Shown: in pieces, positions 54,069 through 64,000 of the stretch | How the letters are laid out: each line of letters starts with the position of its first letter | Position numbering within the stretch: the stretch's first letter is position 1 | Assembly (NCBI GenBank): GCA_003427395.1 | Contig: BFEA01000004.1 | Coordinates: forward strand, 422,893-486,892 | Length of the DNA stretch: 64,000 nucleotides | Origin: Chara braunii | Lineage: Eukaryota; Streptophyta; Charophyceae; Charales; Characeae | Reading direction: 5' to 3' | Translations under genes and position numbers: made by a program | Notes under the pieces: generated by a model | The model's input: only the letters and a program-made list of their open reading frames with translations | What the model was told of the DNA's origin: nothing | The model's database searches: none

Positions 54069-56849
54069 AAGTTTGAGGGATAGGTTCAACTTTAAAGGTA
54101 TAGGGACCTGATGAACTAGGGGGCGCAGCGCGGCCGGGAGCGCTGCGCCCCACCCACGCAGACGGACCGAGCGACGCCAGGCGGCAGCAACGACGTGAGG
54201 GAGGGTGCAGTGCGGCGGCGCGCTGTAATATCGGGGGGAGGGGAGGGGAGGTGGTTGAGTGGCTTGGGACGCACGGAGGACAACATGAAGGATGGTGACG
54301 AGGATGCGTAAGGGTTGCTTGTATGAAGATGTTGGTGATGGTGCCACGTGAGGAGAGGTTGGCGACGATGAGGGTTCATGGTTAGTAGCTTAGTCCCCTC
54401 CGCTCTCCTTCATCCATACTGAAGTGGCAGACAAAGGGTTCTGTTGAGGGCTTAAATCTCCTGTGGTAACTCATCGACGGGGTCAACGAGGCGTTACCAC
54501 ACCATCCAGTACTTTGTGGATGGTCGTTGATACCTTTGTTGCTGGTGTCGACTCGGTGGTCGGCAGTTGGGGCTGTTATAGCCGGCAGATGGAGGGAGGC
54601 TTGATGTTCCCCTCACAAAGGTAGTGGGGGTTGGTTTGAGTGATGGTAGGTGGATGAAATGGAGGTAGAGGGAGTTTTTCGAACGACTCTTCATTGAGAA
54701 TAACGCTTCAAGGGGGAAGGACGACATCGCCATCTCAAGTGAAGTTTGCTGCGGGTGATGAAGGTTTGCGCGTCGACACGATCTCAGGGTTTCTGATTTG
54801 ATTGATTTTGTATTGCCTGCTTGTCCTCTCTATTTTGATTCCTAAGCTCACATGTTGTAACCCTTGATGCTCATCAAATGATGATGATCTAATTCAGAAT
54901 TTTTGAATTTTCTGATTCCTAAGTTTGCATATTGTAATCCTTGATGCTCATCCAAGGACGACGAATCTAATTCAGATTTAAACTTTCGAGTGAATCTTGA
55001 TTGTTCTAATTTTGTGCTTTGATTTCCTATTAATTCCAATACGTTGTGTTCTGATTTCCTATCCCTGATATCAATCACATATCAACCATAAATTCGAAAA
55101 TCCTTTCGGATATACAAATCTAAAAGCTATCACATATGTCTAAGAGCCATCGCATAAGTCTAACTCTTAATTTGGAAATTGTTTCGTCTCTTGATACTGA
55201 TACTTATAAATCAGATTTTGAATCCTAATCTCTTGATTTTCATGACTCAACTCGGTTGCATGAAGTTCTGATACTCATAAATCAGCTTTCGAATTCTAAT
55301 CCCTTGATTTTCATGACTCAACTTGGTTTTTAAAATTCGGATTGCCCTCCCCTGATGAGTTAGCTTTGGTTTGGGGCAGGCAGGTTGAAGGTTCTGATCA
55401 GTTTTGGAGGTTTGGGTAGGGCTGGCAAGTTTTAGATGGTGGATCACTTTCGGTTTTCTTCTGCGAACTATGTGGTGGAGGAGGTCGGCTTGTCGCAAGA
55501 GGAAGTTGAGGGTTGTCCGCTTTCACTTTTTCTTCATCTCGCGAACTATGGGTGGAGGAGGTCGGCTTGTCGCGGGATGCGGTTGAATAAGGGGGTTAGG
55601 AAGAGTATGGGTGGGGATCAGGTGTCCTTTACTTGCCTATGGAACAGGCGTGGGACTGAAGTGGAGGGGGGAAGTTTTTTTGGGTAATATTGCGTCTCGC
55701 TGGTGAGGAGGGCTAGCTGGCGGGATTGGATTAGGGCACAGCTGCAGTTGAGATGGTGGCTTAGCTGTTGTAAGTCTGTGCCGGAAGGCGGTAAGGGGAT
55801 GGGAGGTTAGGGTGCTGCGCCTGTTTTGCGATGGAGTGAACTACTTTTTCCTCCTCCTTCGAACTATGTGGTGGAGGAGGTCGGCTTGTCGGGAGATGAA
55901 GAAGAGTAGGGGTGAAAGGAAATAGGAGGAGGGCTGACTGTATTCATTTCAAAAAAAAAAAAAATCTTTCAAAAAATAGATCTCAGGGTTGACCATACGC
56001 GGATGGTTGATTGGTGATGTCTTTGGACCCTGGGTCCTAGCAATTCTTCTTAGGTGGTTTCGATGCTGTTAGACGCAGGACCTATGGCTGTTCGATGCCA
56101 GAACGACGCTGGCCGGTGCTGGGGAGTTGCCCTGTGACCTGCTGACGCAGGAGCGTGAGGCCTGGTAGAGAGATCTGGGGATGCTTTGGGGTGGGCACTC
56201 CACAGGACAACTAAGGGTTGCTGCTGGGACGACGCTGGTCGGAGCTGGGGTGAGTTGTGTTGCCCTGTAACCCAGCAAGATGTGGGGGTGTGAGACCTGG
56301 AAGAGCTCGGCAGGGAGTAGGACAGTGTTGGAGTGCTTTGGAAGGGTTTGTTAGGGATTTCAAGGGTTTTTGAGCATTTGTAGGACCTAGGAGGTCTATT
56401 TCTATGTTTTCCGTATTGCTCAGACGTTTTCTAAAGAGACTGAGGCGAGTGGGAGAAGGAGGAGGAGGGATATTACGCGTCCTACTAGCAACAGGGCTAG
56501 CTGACAGGTACAGCAGCAGAGGAGATGGTGGCTCTGCTGCAGTAAGGCTTGCCGGAGTGGGGTACAGGGGATGGATTGGGGGTTTGAGTCTTTTAGGTGA
56601 GTGGGAGAAGTAGATGGTGGGATATCAAACATCCTACTAGTACGGGGGCTAGCTGGTAGGACGGAAATCGGGTACAACAGCAACGGAGATGGTGGCTCTG
56701 TTGCAGTAAGTCTTGCCGGAGAGAGGTGAAGAGGATTGATGGGGGGCTCCTGAGTCGGTTTCTGAATCTTGTCCAATTCTGAAGTTTGTCGTATTCTCCT
56801 AAGTAGCTCAATTTTTTTCTTAGCCGGGTAAGATTGGAGCCTTGTTCCC

Positions 56850-56886
<37 letters not shown>

Positions 56887-56897
56887 GAGGGATAGGT
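54069..56897 (+). mobile_element. 2.8-kb polyA retroposon inserted in element G, with 17-bp duplication
   Basis: AAGTTTGAGGGATAGGT stands at 54,069-54,085 and again at 56,881-56,897. Between them is a GC-rich 5' part (54,115-54,260), then AT-rich and GT-rich sequence, and a poly(A) tail at 56,852-56,880. A duplicated target plus 3' poly(A) is the mark of LINE-driven insertion, in plus orientation. No RT or other protein is seen, so it is non-autonomous or a retroposed non-coding RNA. It contains several internal repeats: GAACTATG(T)GGTGGAGGAGG three times (55,468; 55,541; 55,861) and GAGATGGTGGCT...TGCAGTAAG...TTGCCGGA blocks (55,750; 56,520; 56,690). Confidence 0.6.
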
Positions 56898-56946
56898 CTA
56901 AGTGGTGAGGAGCTGGAGTCAACTTATCGTTGTGCCTTGCATCACC

Positions 56947-57990
56947 ATGGACAACTATCCGATGTTTGCCTTCCTCGCCTTGTTTGTGATACGGCAGTCG
57001 TTGCTCCGCTTCTTCTTTCCCCTTGGATTCTTTCGGACCAATAGGATGACCACCATAACCCATAGGTCCAGGAAAACGACTTTGCAGTCGGGGGAATTGG
57101 AGTATGTAGAGCCGAGGAGAAAGACGGAAGAGTCCAGAAAAACGAAAAGAGAGGATAAAGAAAGGAGGTTAAAGGAATTGGAGCAGTAGAGAGGAAAAGG
57201 CTAGAAGATGAGAGAGAAGAAGAAGAAGGAAAAGGAGGTGAAGGAGAAGGGGAAGTAATTGTGGTGGTCAAAGCGGAGGAGGCTGAGACAAGTCATCACC
57301 ACCCCACCCAAGTATGTGTACACCAGCGGGAGGAGAGAGACTGACTGGATACTTTTGGACTGCGTACGACCACTCTCCAAAAAAACAATGAGAAGCATAG
57401 ATTCCTACATTCACGACGTGTGTGTAAGGAAGGGTGCAGGCAGACCAGATGAGCGAGATGGTGATGATGAAGATGATGATGAAGATGATGTAAAAGGAGG
57501 AGATTGTTAAAGGGAAACGAAAGGGAAAGGAGGATGGGCATCTGGAGTTTAGCAATACGAGGGAGGTCAAGTAGCCAAAGGAATCAACTATGTGACTGCT
57601 GTAGCCCGTGGAGGACGGCGACGAGGGAGGCCGTGGAGGAAGAGGAGGTTGGGGGCAGCCGCCCAGGGGTGTGAAGGCCGTTGGGGCTTCCAAGCTGGTG
57701 GTAGGGGCTATGGTACCCTGCAAGGTGGTCAGGGACCCCCCACTTACCAAGGTGGAGGAGGGCGCGCCTATGCCCTCTCTAATAATAGTGGTTATGGGTT
57801 TAGGGGACCGCATAAATATCCCCCCAATCCAAGGCATAAGGAAGCAAAGCCCTGGAAGGCCCTGAAGATGTCACAGTCCCCATGGCATAAGAGAAGAAAT
57901 GAGGGGCTCTGCATCAAATGTGGGGATCCTAACGACATCATTCCCTTTTGCCCTGAGATCAGGCAGCCGACAAAACGGAATGGCCAATAG
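56947..57990 (+). pseudogene. gypsy element G: gag remnants
   Basis: ATG at 56,947 opens a frame (MDNYPMFAFLAL...) that ends in charged sequence at 57,189; whether it is part of gag is unclear. The last part (57,592-57,990) is Gly/Arg-rich and ends GLCIKCGDPNDIIPFCPE, a CX2CX4HX4C knuckle with Asp in place of His. Several frame breaks lie between. Gag would package the element RNA. It precedes protease on the same strand. Confidence 0.5.
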
Positions 57991-58183
57991 GAGTGGCAAC
58001 TACTCCACGGGGTTCAAATTTTGATAGACAGGAAATGGCGCATGCTGAGATGAATACCTTTTGTGTGAAGGCCCCAACAGCAGAGGCTGAGAAAGGCCCC
58101 CATCTAGATAGTCGTCCAGCGGCCATTTGTGTTAGGGCTTCTCTATCCCTCAACTGATCACTATCCGCCAAGCCTGGACTGAG

Positions 58184-58507
58184 ATGAAGAAGAAGTTGAA
58201 AGGGCAGCTAATTTTAGCAGATGTAGTAGTTAGTAGGACGAGAGTAGGCGCGTTAGCAGACTGCGGTTCAACACATAGTTATGTAAATAGGAAGGGGTTG
58301 AAGAAGCTACATCTCAGCATGAAAGTGCAGAAAATGGAAGAGCCGGTAGTTAGCAAACTGGCAGACAATAAAGAAATGAGAGTCGACGAGTGCATCAAGG
58401 GGATCAAGGCATACTTCCAGTTTGAGGGAGAGGATAAGAAAGTAGAAAAGGTATTGCATTCTCTGACCCTTCTAGGGGAAGATGGCCTGCAGCAAGGGCC
58501 GATGTAA
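58184..58507 (+). pseudogene. gypsy element G: retropepsin
   Basis: GALADCGSTHSYVNRKGLKK carries the DCGST active site and is followed by KMEEPVVSKLADNKEMRVDE, as in gypsy proteases after gag. The frame stops at 58,505, before the second conserved block. It lies 190 bases after the gag knuckle. Confidence 0.65.
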
Positions 58508-58659
58508 AGATGGGCGAGCATAAGTGCTGGCTACCTAGCCCCGAAGGCAGCAAGAAGAAAATCAGACTATTTCATGACTCTGGAGTTCTGCATGAGTGCC
58601 CCTGCTTTCGCTAGGCACGTGGTCAAGGAAGATATTGTTGACCAAATATATGCGGTAGA

Positions 58660-59516
58660 TGCCCCAAGTCCACACATTGCTCAGTGAATTTACTAATGTG
58701 GGAGAGGCCCCAACCGGTGTGGTGAAGAGAAAGATCAATCATCGGATAGAGACTGAACCCGGTAGGAAGACTCCCAAGGGCACAATCTATAGAATGTCTC
58801 CTAAAGGGTGAAAGCAGTTGCATGAGTTGATCCCGAAGGGTGGATAAAGCCCAGTTTTTCACCATACGGTGCACCGGTCCTACTGTGCCTAAGAAGGAAT
58901 GCGAACTGCACGTGTATGGACTATAGGGGTCTAAATGCAATTACTATCAAGAACAAAAAGTCATTGCCCTGAATAGATGATCTGTTGGATAGGGTGCAAG
59001 GTTGTAATTATTTTTCGAAGATAGATCTTAAATAGGGGTACCATAAGATAGTCATACAGACCAAGGGTCAACACAAGATGGCATTTCGGACTAGATACAG
59101 CCACTAAATGTTCGTTCTCATGACATTTGGACTGACTAATGCCCCTGCCACATTTCATAAATGCTTGAATGACCTCTTCAGCGAGTGGTTAGATAAGTTT
59201 GTCGTTCTCTATTTCGAAGGTATTCTGATTTTTAGCAAGACCTTAGAGGAGCATCAAGAGCACCTCTGTTTGCTTTTGAACAAGCTACGCGACGCTAAGT
59301 TCAAATTAAAAAAGTGGTGAATTGGCCAAGCACCAGATCCTATACTTAGGAAACGTGGTTGATGGAGATGGAGCCGAAGTGTGGGATGCGAAGATAGCAG
59401 TCATTAGAGATTGGCCAACCCCGCGGGAACTACGATCGCTCCTTGGTTTGGCCAACTATTACAGGAAGTTTGTTAGGAACTTCACCTCTATAGTTGCACG
59501 ATTGCACAAATGCTAA
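58660..59516 (+). pseudogene. gypsy element G: reverse transcriptase, catalytic motif lost
   Basis: Recognisable in order: [96 protein letters not shown] and SLLGLANYYRKFV. The YxDD catalytic motif is YFEG, so RT activity is lost. Stops interrupt the frame at several points (after YRMSPKG, SLP, DLK and RYSH), and there are at least two frameshifts. Confidence 0.75.
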
Positions 59517-59519
59517 GGA

Positions 59520-60244
59520 AGAAAGTTGTTTGGAAGTGGGATAAGGATTGTACCTCACATCAGCCACGGACCCCTTTCAGAGAGCGAAACGTGATGTCTG
59601 TCACTGATTCTTTTTTATCGACAGCACCCCGGCACCGACTTTTTTGGACCAGGCGACCAAACATCTTAAGCAAGGTTGGGACTGTGTACCGGCGGTTTAA
59701 GAAGTTGAAGAAATGTATGATCGAGTATCCGGTCGTCAAGATCGCTGATCCATCACTACCCTTCATCGTTACTACGGACGCTAGTCAATACGGAATTAGC
59801 GTTGTACTTCAGCAAGGAGAAAGGTATAGGCCTGTTGAATTCATGTCTCATGGGTCGCCTTGCAAAAAGGTTGCTGCCTCAACCTACGGAAGGAAATTAT
59901 TTGAGTTGAAAGAGACTTCCGCACATTGGCCCCACTATCTATTAGCACAGCATTTCAAAATGTAAGATCATGAGACACTTAGCTGGCTGAAAACTCAGTC
60001 CCGGATGTCTACTAAGCTAGTTAGACGGGCTACTAAGATCGACGAGTTTGACTTTAAGTTGAAGCCGGTTAAGTACAACGTTGTTGCGAACACTCTAAGC
60101 AGACATGGAGACTTCTTTGGAGCGATAGTTTCTTACCTACATGCAGGACCCGAACCACGGCAGAAGATTAAAGATGTGTATGTGGGTGATAAAGCCTATA
60201 GTGAGATCATTAGCAAGGTGCAAACAGCACCCACGAGGTTCTAG
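59520..60244 (+). pseudogene. gypsy element G: RNase H
   Basis: Reads PFIVTTDASQYGISVVLQQG, RPVEFMSHGSPCKK, FELKETSAHWPHYLLAQHF, TLSWLKTQSRMSTKLVRRAT, KIDEFDFKLKPVKYNVVANT and LSRHGDFFGAIVS. These are the RNase H blocks TDAS.YG, E..A...ALKHWRHYLLG and NVVADALSRR. A stop follows QHFKM, and ADAL is ANTL. An unrelated-looking insertion precedes the domain (59,560-59,660). Confidence 0.7.
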
Positions 60245-60252
60245 ACTACCGG

Positions 60253-61280
60253 ATGGCCGACGACTTACTATTTGAAAAGACTGATGTGAACGACCAATTG
60301 CGTGCCCCAAACAGCGAAGAAGTGCAGAGTCTCACGCTAAGGGAACGCCATGACTTGGAGGGACATTGTGGATGGAGGAAGACTTATGCTAACCTCCTCA
60401 TGTCCTACACATGGATTGGGATGAATCAAGATCGTGTCTTGTATGCACAAGGAAGGTGTCTCAGAGAAACAAGAGTTCAACGCAGCCTAGTCTCACACTA
60501 GGGGCACAATATGACTTGGAGGGACACTTTGGATAGAGGAAGCCTTATGCCAACCTCCTCAGGTCCCTACACACATGGTTTGGGATGAAGCAAGATTGTA
60601 TCTTGTATGTACAAGGAAGGTGTGTCAAAGAAACAAGAGTCTATTGAAACCACTAACAATACCATCGGGTCCAGGTGATTCCGTATTTATGGACTTTATG
60701 GACACCAAGGTCAAGAGTAGAAATGGCAAGAGTCAGGTTATGGTGGTTGTTGATAGATTTAGTAAATTTGTTGTTCTTATTCCGCAGCCAGATGAGGCAA
60801 AGACAGACTTAGTTATTCATGAGTTTTTTATCATTGGGTCAAAGACCATGTACATCCCCTAACTACAATTAGTGATAGGGATACCAGATTCACGGGCGAG
60901 CATTGGCAACAGCTACTGAAAGCCTACGGGTCTAAGCTCACAATATCATCAGGTGGACACCCCGAGACTAACGGACAGATAGAACAGATGAACAAATTGC
61001 TACAGCATGTGCTTTGGATGTACATTAGACCGCATCAGATAGATTGGGACTACATCTGCCTAAGGTAGCTAGTGCCTATAACAACTCGGTGCATCTATCT
61101 ACTTCTCTTACATACGTATTTTATGGAGTGGGTCCCTGGAGACACTCTCAACCAGGCCTAACCTGTCCTCGCAGTGTCCCTTTTCCTCTGACTGGCATTT
61201 TCCGTTTTCGTTATGGGTTTCGATTGCTTTTGTTCCAAAGACGGCAGGTTGAAATCTGTGCAGGGCGAAGTTCTCTTTGA
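60253..61280 (+). pseudogene. gypsy element G: integrase with internal duplication
   Basis: The zinc-domain part (RERHDLEGHCGWRKTYANLL) is followed by a second, diverged copy about 160 bases later (GACTTGGAGGGACA at 60,352 and 60,512). The core follows: VFMDFMDTKVKSRNGKSQV (D), SDRDTRFTGEHWQQLL (D, in another frame) and GGHPETNGQIEQMN (E). VASAYNNSVHLSTSLTYVFY ends the recognisable part. It is broken by shifts and stops; no GPY/F or chromodomain is seen. Confidence 0.7.
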
Positions 61281-62480
61281 TTCATATTGAATCTAACTCC
61301 ACCAGCTTAGTCCAGCCGATCCTAGACTCCTCGCAGATGCTTGAATACAAGTACATAGCGGTCCACTGGGCCATGACAAAAAGCATCTAATAGGAATCAC
61401 GTCCAGAGCGGGATGGATTCCAGGTTTTTTTCAGCAGATCATTTTTGAATCTTCGTGCTGTTTCATCGCACAGCATATACTCACACCGGAACTTTTCCTA
61501 CTAGCTTTGGACGTGATCGCAGTCAGATTCCCAGGTTCGGCCATAATTGCAGGCAGACAGTCCCAACCTTTTTGCTTTTTTGGGAAGATCAGTCCCAGCC
61601 TTTTTGCTTTTTTGGGAAGATCAGTCCCAGCCTTTTTGCTTTTTTGGGAAGATCCTCTCGTCGATTTGCATATGTTCGAATTCTGATTTGTCATGTTGTG
61701 AGCATCTGAAGCGTGGCTCTACCTGGGCGGCTTCCGAGGGGTCTGATCTGCACATGTTTGAATACAAGCACATAGCAGGGCCGTCTGCATAGGAAGAGGA
61801 CACTTGATTGTTGGGCAGCGGTCAGGGGATCAACGCCTGATGTAGGACAGCCCAAAAATAAGAGAGCGGCCTCAGGTGATTCATAAACATATTAGGGTCA
61901 ACGAACAGGAAAAACGGAAAATCTTAGGATGTACAGACCGCCATTACGTCCAGAAATAAGTCAAAACGTCCCAGTGTGAGTATGACTTTGTTCTGTTCGC
62001 ACGATTGCATCTGGTTTCAAACTTGTCTGTATTTCAAGGGTTCATGGATGTATGTCTTGAGCTATAGGCCCCGTTGGTTTTCTCTTTTTACTCCTAATGA
62101 GTTGCACAAGGGGTGTGCTGTATGTCTGTTGTGTTGTGTTGTTTTCGTGTTTTGATCACCACGGGACTTGATCCCATAACCTGCAATTTGTATGTTTTGT
62201 TTGCTAGTTTGAGCCCTATTGAGCTCAATCCCTGAGTCTGTCACCCGTGGTCTCTGTGTGGTAGTCTTAGGCCATTCGGCCTTTTCTTATGCCTTGTCTT
62301 AGGTCTAGGTCCCCTTTTCCCGGATTTCCATCCCGATACAGTTGAGTTTTGGGCTGTTGCCTGGGGAATCCCTCCTAGGTCTAGAATGTGAGTCTAGAAG
62401 TAGCGGGAGGAAAATGGTGTCGGGCCTTTTCACGTTTTCGTTGGCTGGGGAAACTCTGCCCGTCCATTGTTGGAGGGCTG
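61281..62480. other. 3' region of element G, no gene
   Basis: TTGAATACAAG(T/C)ACATAGC occurs at 61,343 and 61,759. No coding region. Confidence 0.35.
61560..61656. repeat. 32-bp tandem repeat, three units
   Basis: CCCAGCCTTTTTGCTTTTTT and GGGAAGATCAGT repeat three times. Confidence 0.9.
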
Positions 62481-62482
62481 CT

Positions 62483-62850
62483 GCTCTATTTTGGGCGAGG
62501 TCGTCCAGTTGAAGCGTCACAGCCCGGTAGAATCTGGTACCGAAGCATCACAGGTCGGTAGAGGCCTGCAGGTCCAAACAAGTCAAGTCAAGTCCCAAAG
62601 TCCAATTTTGCAGCAGCATCCAAGATACGGCTGGAGTCCCTCAGGACCTGTCTCTTATACACATCTAGATGTGTATAAGAGACAGGCTCTATTTTGGGCG
62701 AGGTCGTCCAGTTGAAGCGTCACAGCCCGGTAGAATCTGGTACCGAAGCATCACAGGTCGGTAGAGGCCTGCAGGTCCAAACAAGTCAAGTCAAGTCCCA
62801 AAGTCCAATTTTGCAGCAGCATCCAAGATACGGCTGGAGTCCCTCAGGAC
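62483..62850. other. Nextera junction adapter between two identical 165-bp copies (artefact)
   Basis: The adapter palindrome (CTGTCTCTTATACACATCT plus reverse complement) occupies 62,648-62,685. The 165 bases before it (62,483-62,647) are repeated exactly after it (62,686-62,850). The frame across it gives the well-known artefact peptide YTHLDVYKRQ. The duplication is a library artefact. Confidence 0.95.
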
Positions 62851-62919
62851 AGATCCAGAAAATGCAGCCGACAGGCCAAGGCGACCGTTACCAGAACGAA
62901 ACAGGCCGCGAGCAAGTCA

Positions 62920-63340
62920 AGCATTCTATTTATAGCTGCTGCTAGTGGCTTCTATTTATAGTTGCTAGTGGCCACGCTCAACAGTTGTTCATTTTGCAAG
63001 TTGCAGATGTGGTGCTGGATGCTTGTGCGATAGGTAACTTGGGTGACGTGAGCCGAAGGTGGAAGACAAACACTGACCTGATCCATAGCTAGGGTTGGAG
63101 GAAGGAGGTGAGTGGCCATAGCCGCCAAGGTTGAAGGCGAAGTCCGGCGCCGTATTCAGGGTAGATCCTAGTGAGGTAGAGAAAGAGAGCAGCCACGCTG
63201 AGCGGTAGAAGAGTTGAGAGTGAGAGAAGAGAGACAGAGAGGGAGAGCCAGCCGTCAGGAAAGAGGGGAGGTCGGTTACTTACCTGAGTGGTGTTGGGAT
63301 TGTTGGGCACAGCTCATGCCGCTGGGTTACTCTAACAATT
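62920..63340 (+). repeat. probable 3' LTR of element G, truncated
   Basis: Matches 52.62-53.01 kb in the same orientation, including TGGATGCTTGTGCGATAGG, GGCCATAGCCGCC and GGTCGGTTACTTACCTGAGTGG. Similarity stops at TAACAATTG, where a dispersed repeat begins. Confidence 0.5.
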
Positions 63341-63399
63341 GTGAGGATCGAGCCCTCAAGTAGGGGCCTTGCCATGACGTACATGTTCTGGGCTAAGGC

Positions 63400-64000
63400 C
63401 CCGGAACGCCTAGTGCCTGCCCTAAGTGAAGGCGGGCCAGCAAATCAACAAGAGCCCTCTCGGCCAACATTTCACGAAGTGGGGTCTATACAGTTGCAGC
63501 ACGCAAGTTGGTTGGAGTGCACCGAGCATGCTGGGTAGAGAGGCCGAAATGCCAAAGGGAAAATCGGCCCACTACCTGAATCTGGCAGCAGGCCTTGAGA
63601 AGAAAGGCGCAACTGCATTGCTCCGGGGCCCAACTGTATCAGGAAGGCTTCAGCCTCTGGGTCCCGGTCGCAGGCTGAAGGGAGGCCGCCCACATGCTGC
63701 ATTGGCATATAGGCAAGCAGGGCGAGGCAGCAAGAATCTTGGCCAATCCTGGCATATGCGGGCACGCTGCGCAGATGCAAGTGTGCAGCGCTATGCAGAG
63801 CAGCGCTGNNCTAAGACAGGGCAGGCCAGCGCTAGGCGGTAGGGCGCTGCCTGCGTGCAGGGCACTGGCGGCCATAGCCGGGCCGCATGAGGGTGCAGGG
63901 GAGGTGAGAGCGAAGGTGGTACTTCGGAGGTGAAGGGCGCTGTGTGGGTAACAAGGGAGAGTGTGGGGAAGAGGACACGTACCTGGTGATGGTGGAGGTC
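63400..64000 (-). repeat. dispersed repeat, donor-GCTATGG-CTTCACTTAGGGC type
   Basis: On the minus strand: CACCAGGTACGTGTCCTC, a CT-rich tract, CCCGGCTATGGCCGCC, a GC-rich body with AGCGCTGC words, then GGCCCGCCTTCACTTAGGGC at about 63,417. It has the same order as the 13.1-13.7 kb copy. It runs to or beyond the window edge. Confidence 0.55.

Noticed and set aside
62467-62715. Frame containing SYTHLDVYKRQ
   Set aside because: The peptide is the translation of the Nextera junction adapter.

Overview
This is eukaryotic nuclear DNA, with short exons, large introns, CT and GAA microsatellites, and many decayed Ty3/gypsy LTR retrotransposons. A green-lineage, probably streptophyte or charophyte-like genome fits best. 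The primer-binding sites read TGGTATCAGAGC, complementary to initiator tRNA-Met as in many plant elements, and two mitochondrial rRNA fragments and two U6 snRNA copies look plant-like. The species cannot be named from the sequence alone.

The main find is a host gene on the minus strand, spread over about 40 kb and mostly hidden by transposons. Short exons at 50.1, 43.1, 38.9, about 38.6, 29.5 and 9.7 kb join in frame. They encode roughly the first 150 residues of an actin-related protein of the ARP1 (centractin, dynactin) type, starting MDALVNQPIVIDS and containing GRPKHVRVM. Intron 5 alone is 19.6 kb and holds most of two gypsy elements. The rest of the gene was not found; it presumably lies left of the window.

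Layout: 0-3.9 kb, minus-strand gypsy A (protease, gag, leader, PBS, LTR). 4.9-7.4 kb, plus-strand relic B (RNase H, integrase). 9.5-9.8 kb, U6-like copy and ARP1 exon 6. 10.9-11.8 kb, GGTACC-rich tandem array interrupted by a tRNA-Ala/tRNA-Thr pair. 14-17.2 kb, gypsy C, whose RNase H segment is inverted within pol. 17.7 kb, second U6-like copy. 20.8-26.5 kb, gypsy D with both LTRs, gag and protease but most of pol deleted, ending in a 645-base gap. 27-29 kb, microsatellites. 30.6-34.1 kb, minus-strand relic E, split by GAA arrays and a long hairpin. 35.8-36.8 kb, LINE-type ORF1. 37-38.4 kb, GA-rich repeat and gap. 39.3-39.6 kb, MITE. 41.2-41.6 kb, mitochondrial SSU rRNA fragment. 45-49.3 kb, minus-strand chromovirus F with a mitochondrial LSU rRNA fragment at the end of its chromodomain. 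52.6-63.3 kb, plus-strand gypsy G split by a 2.8 kb polyA retroposon with a 17-bp target-site duplication.

Two sites (34,989 and 62,648) carry the palindromic Nextera mate-pair junction adapter. They are assembly artefacts, so nearby long-range order needs caution. A loose repeat theme (splice-donor-like CAGGTAAGT, CT-rich tract, GGCTATGGC core) recurs many times in the window.
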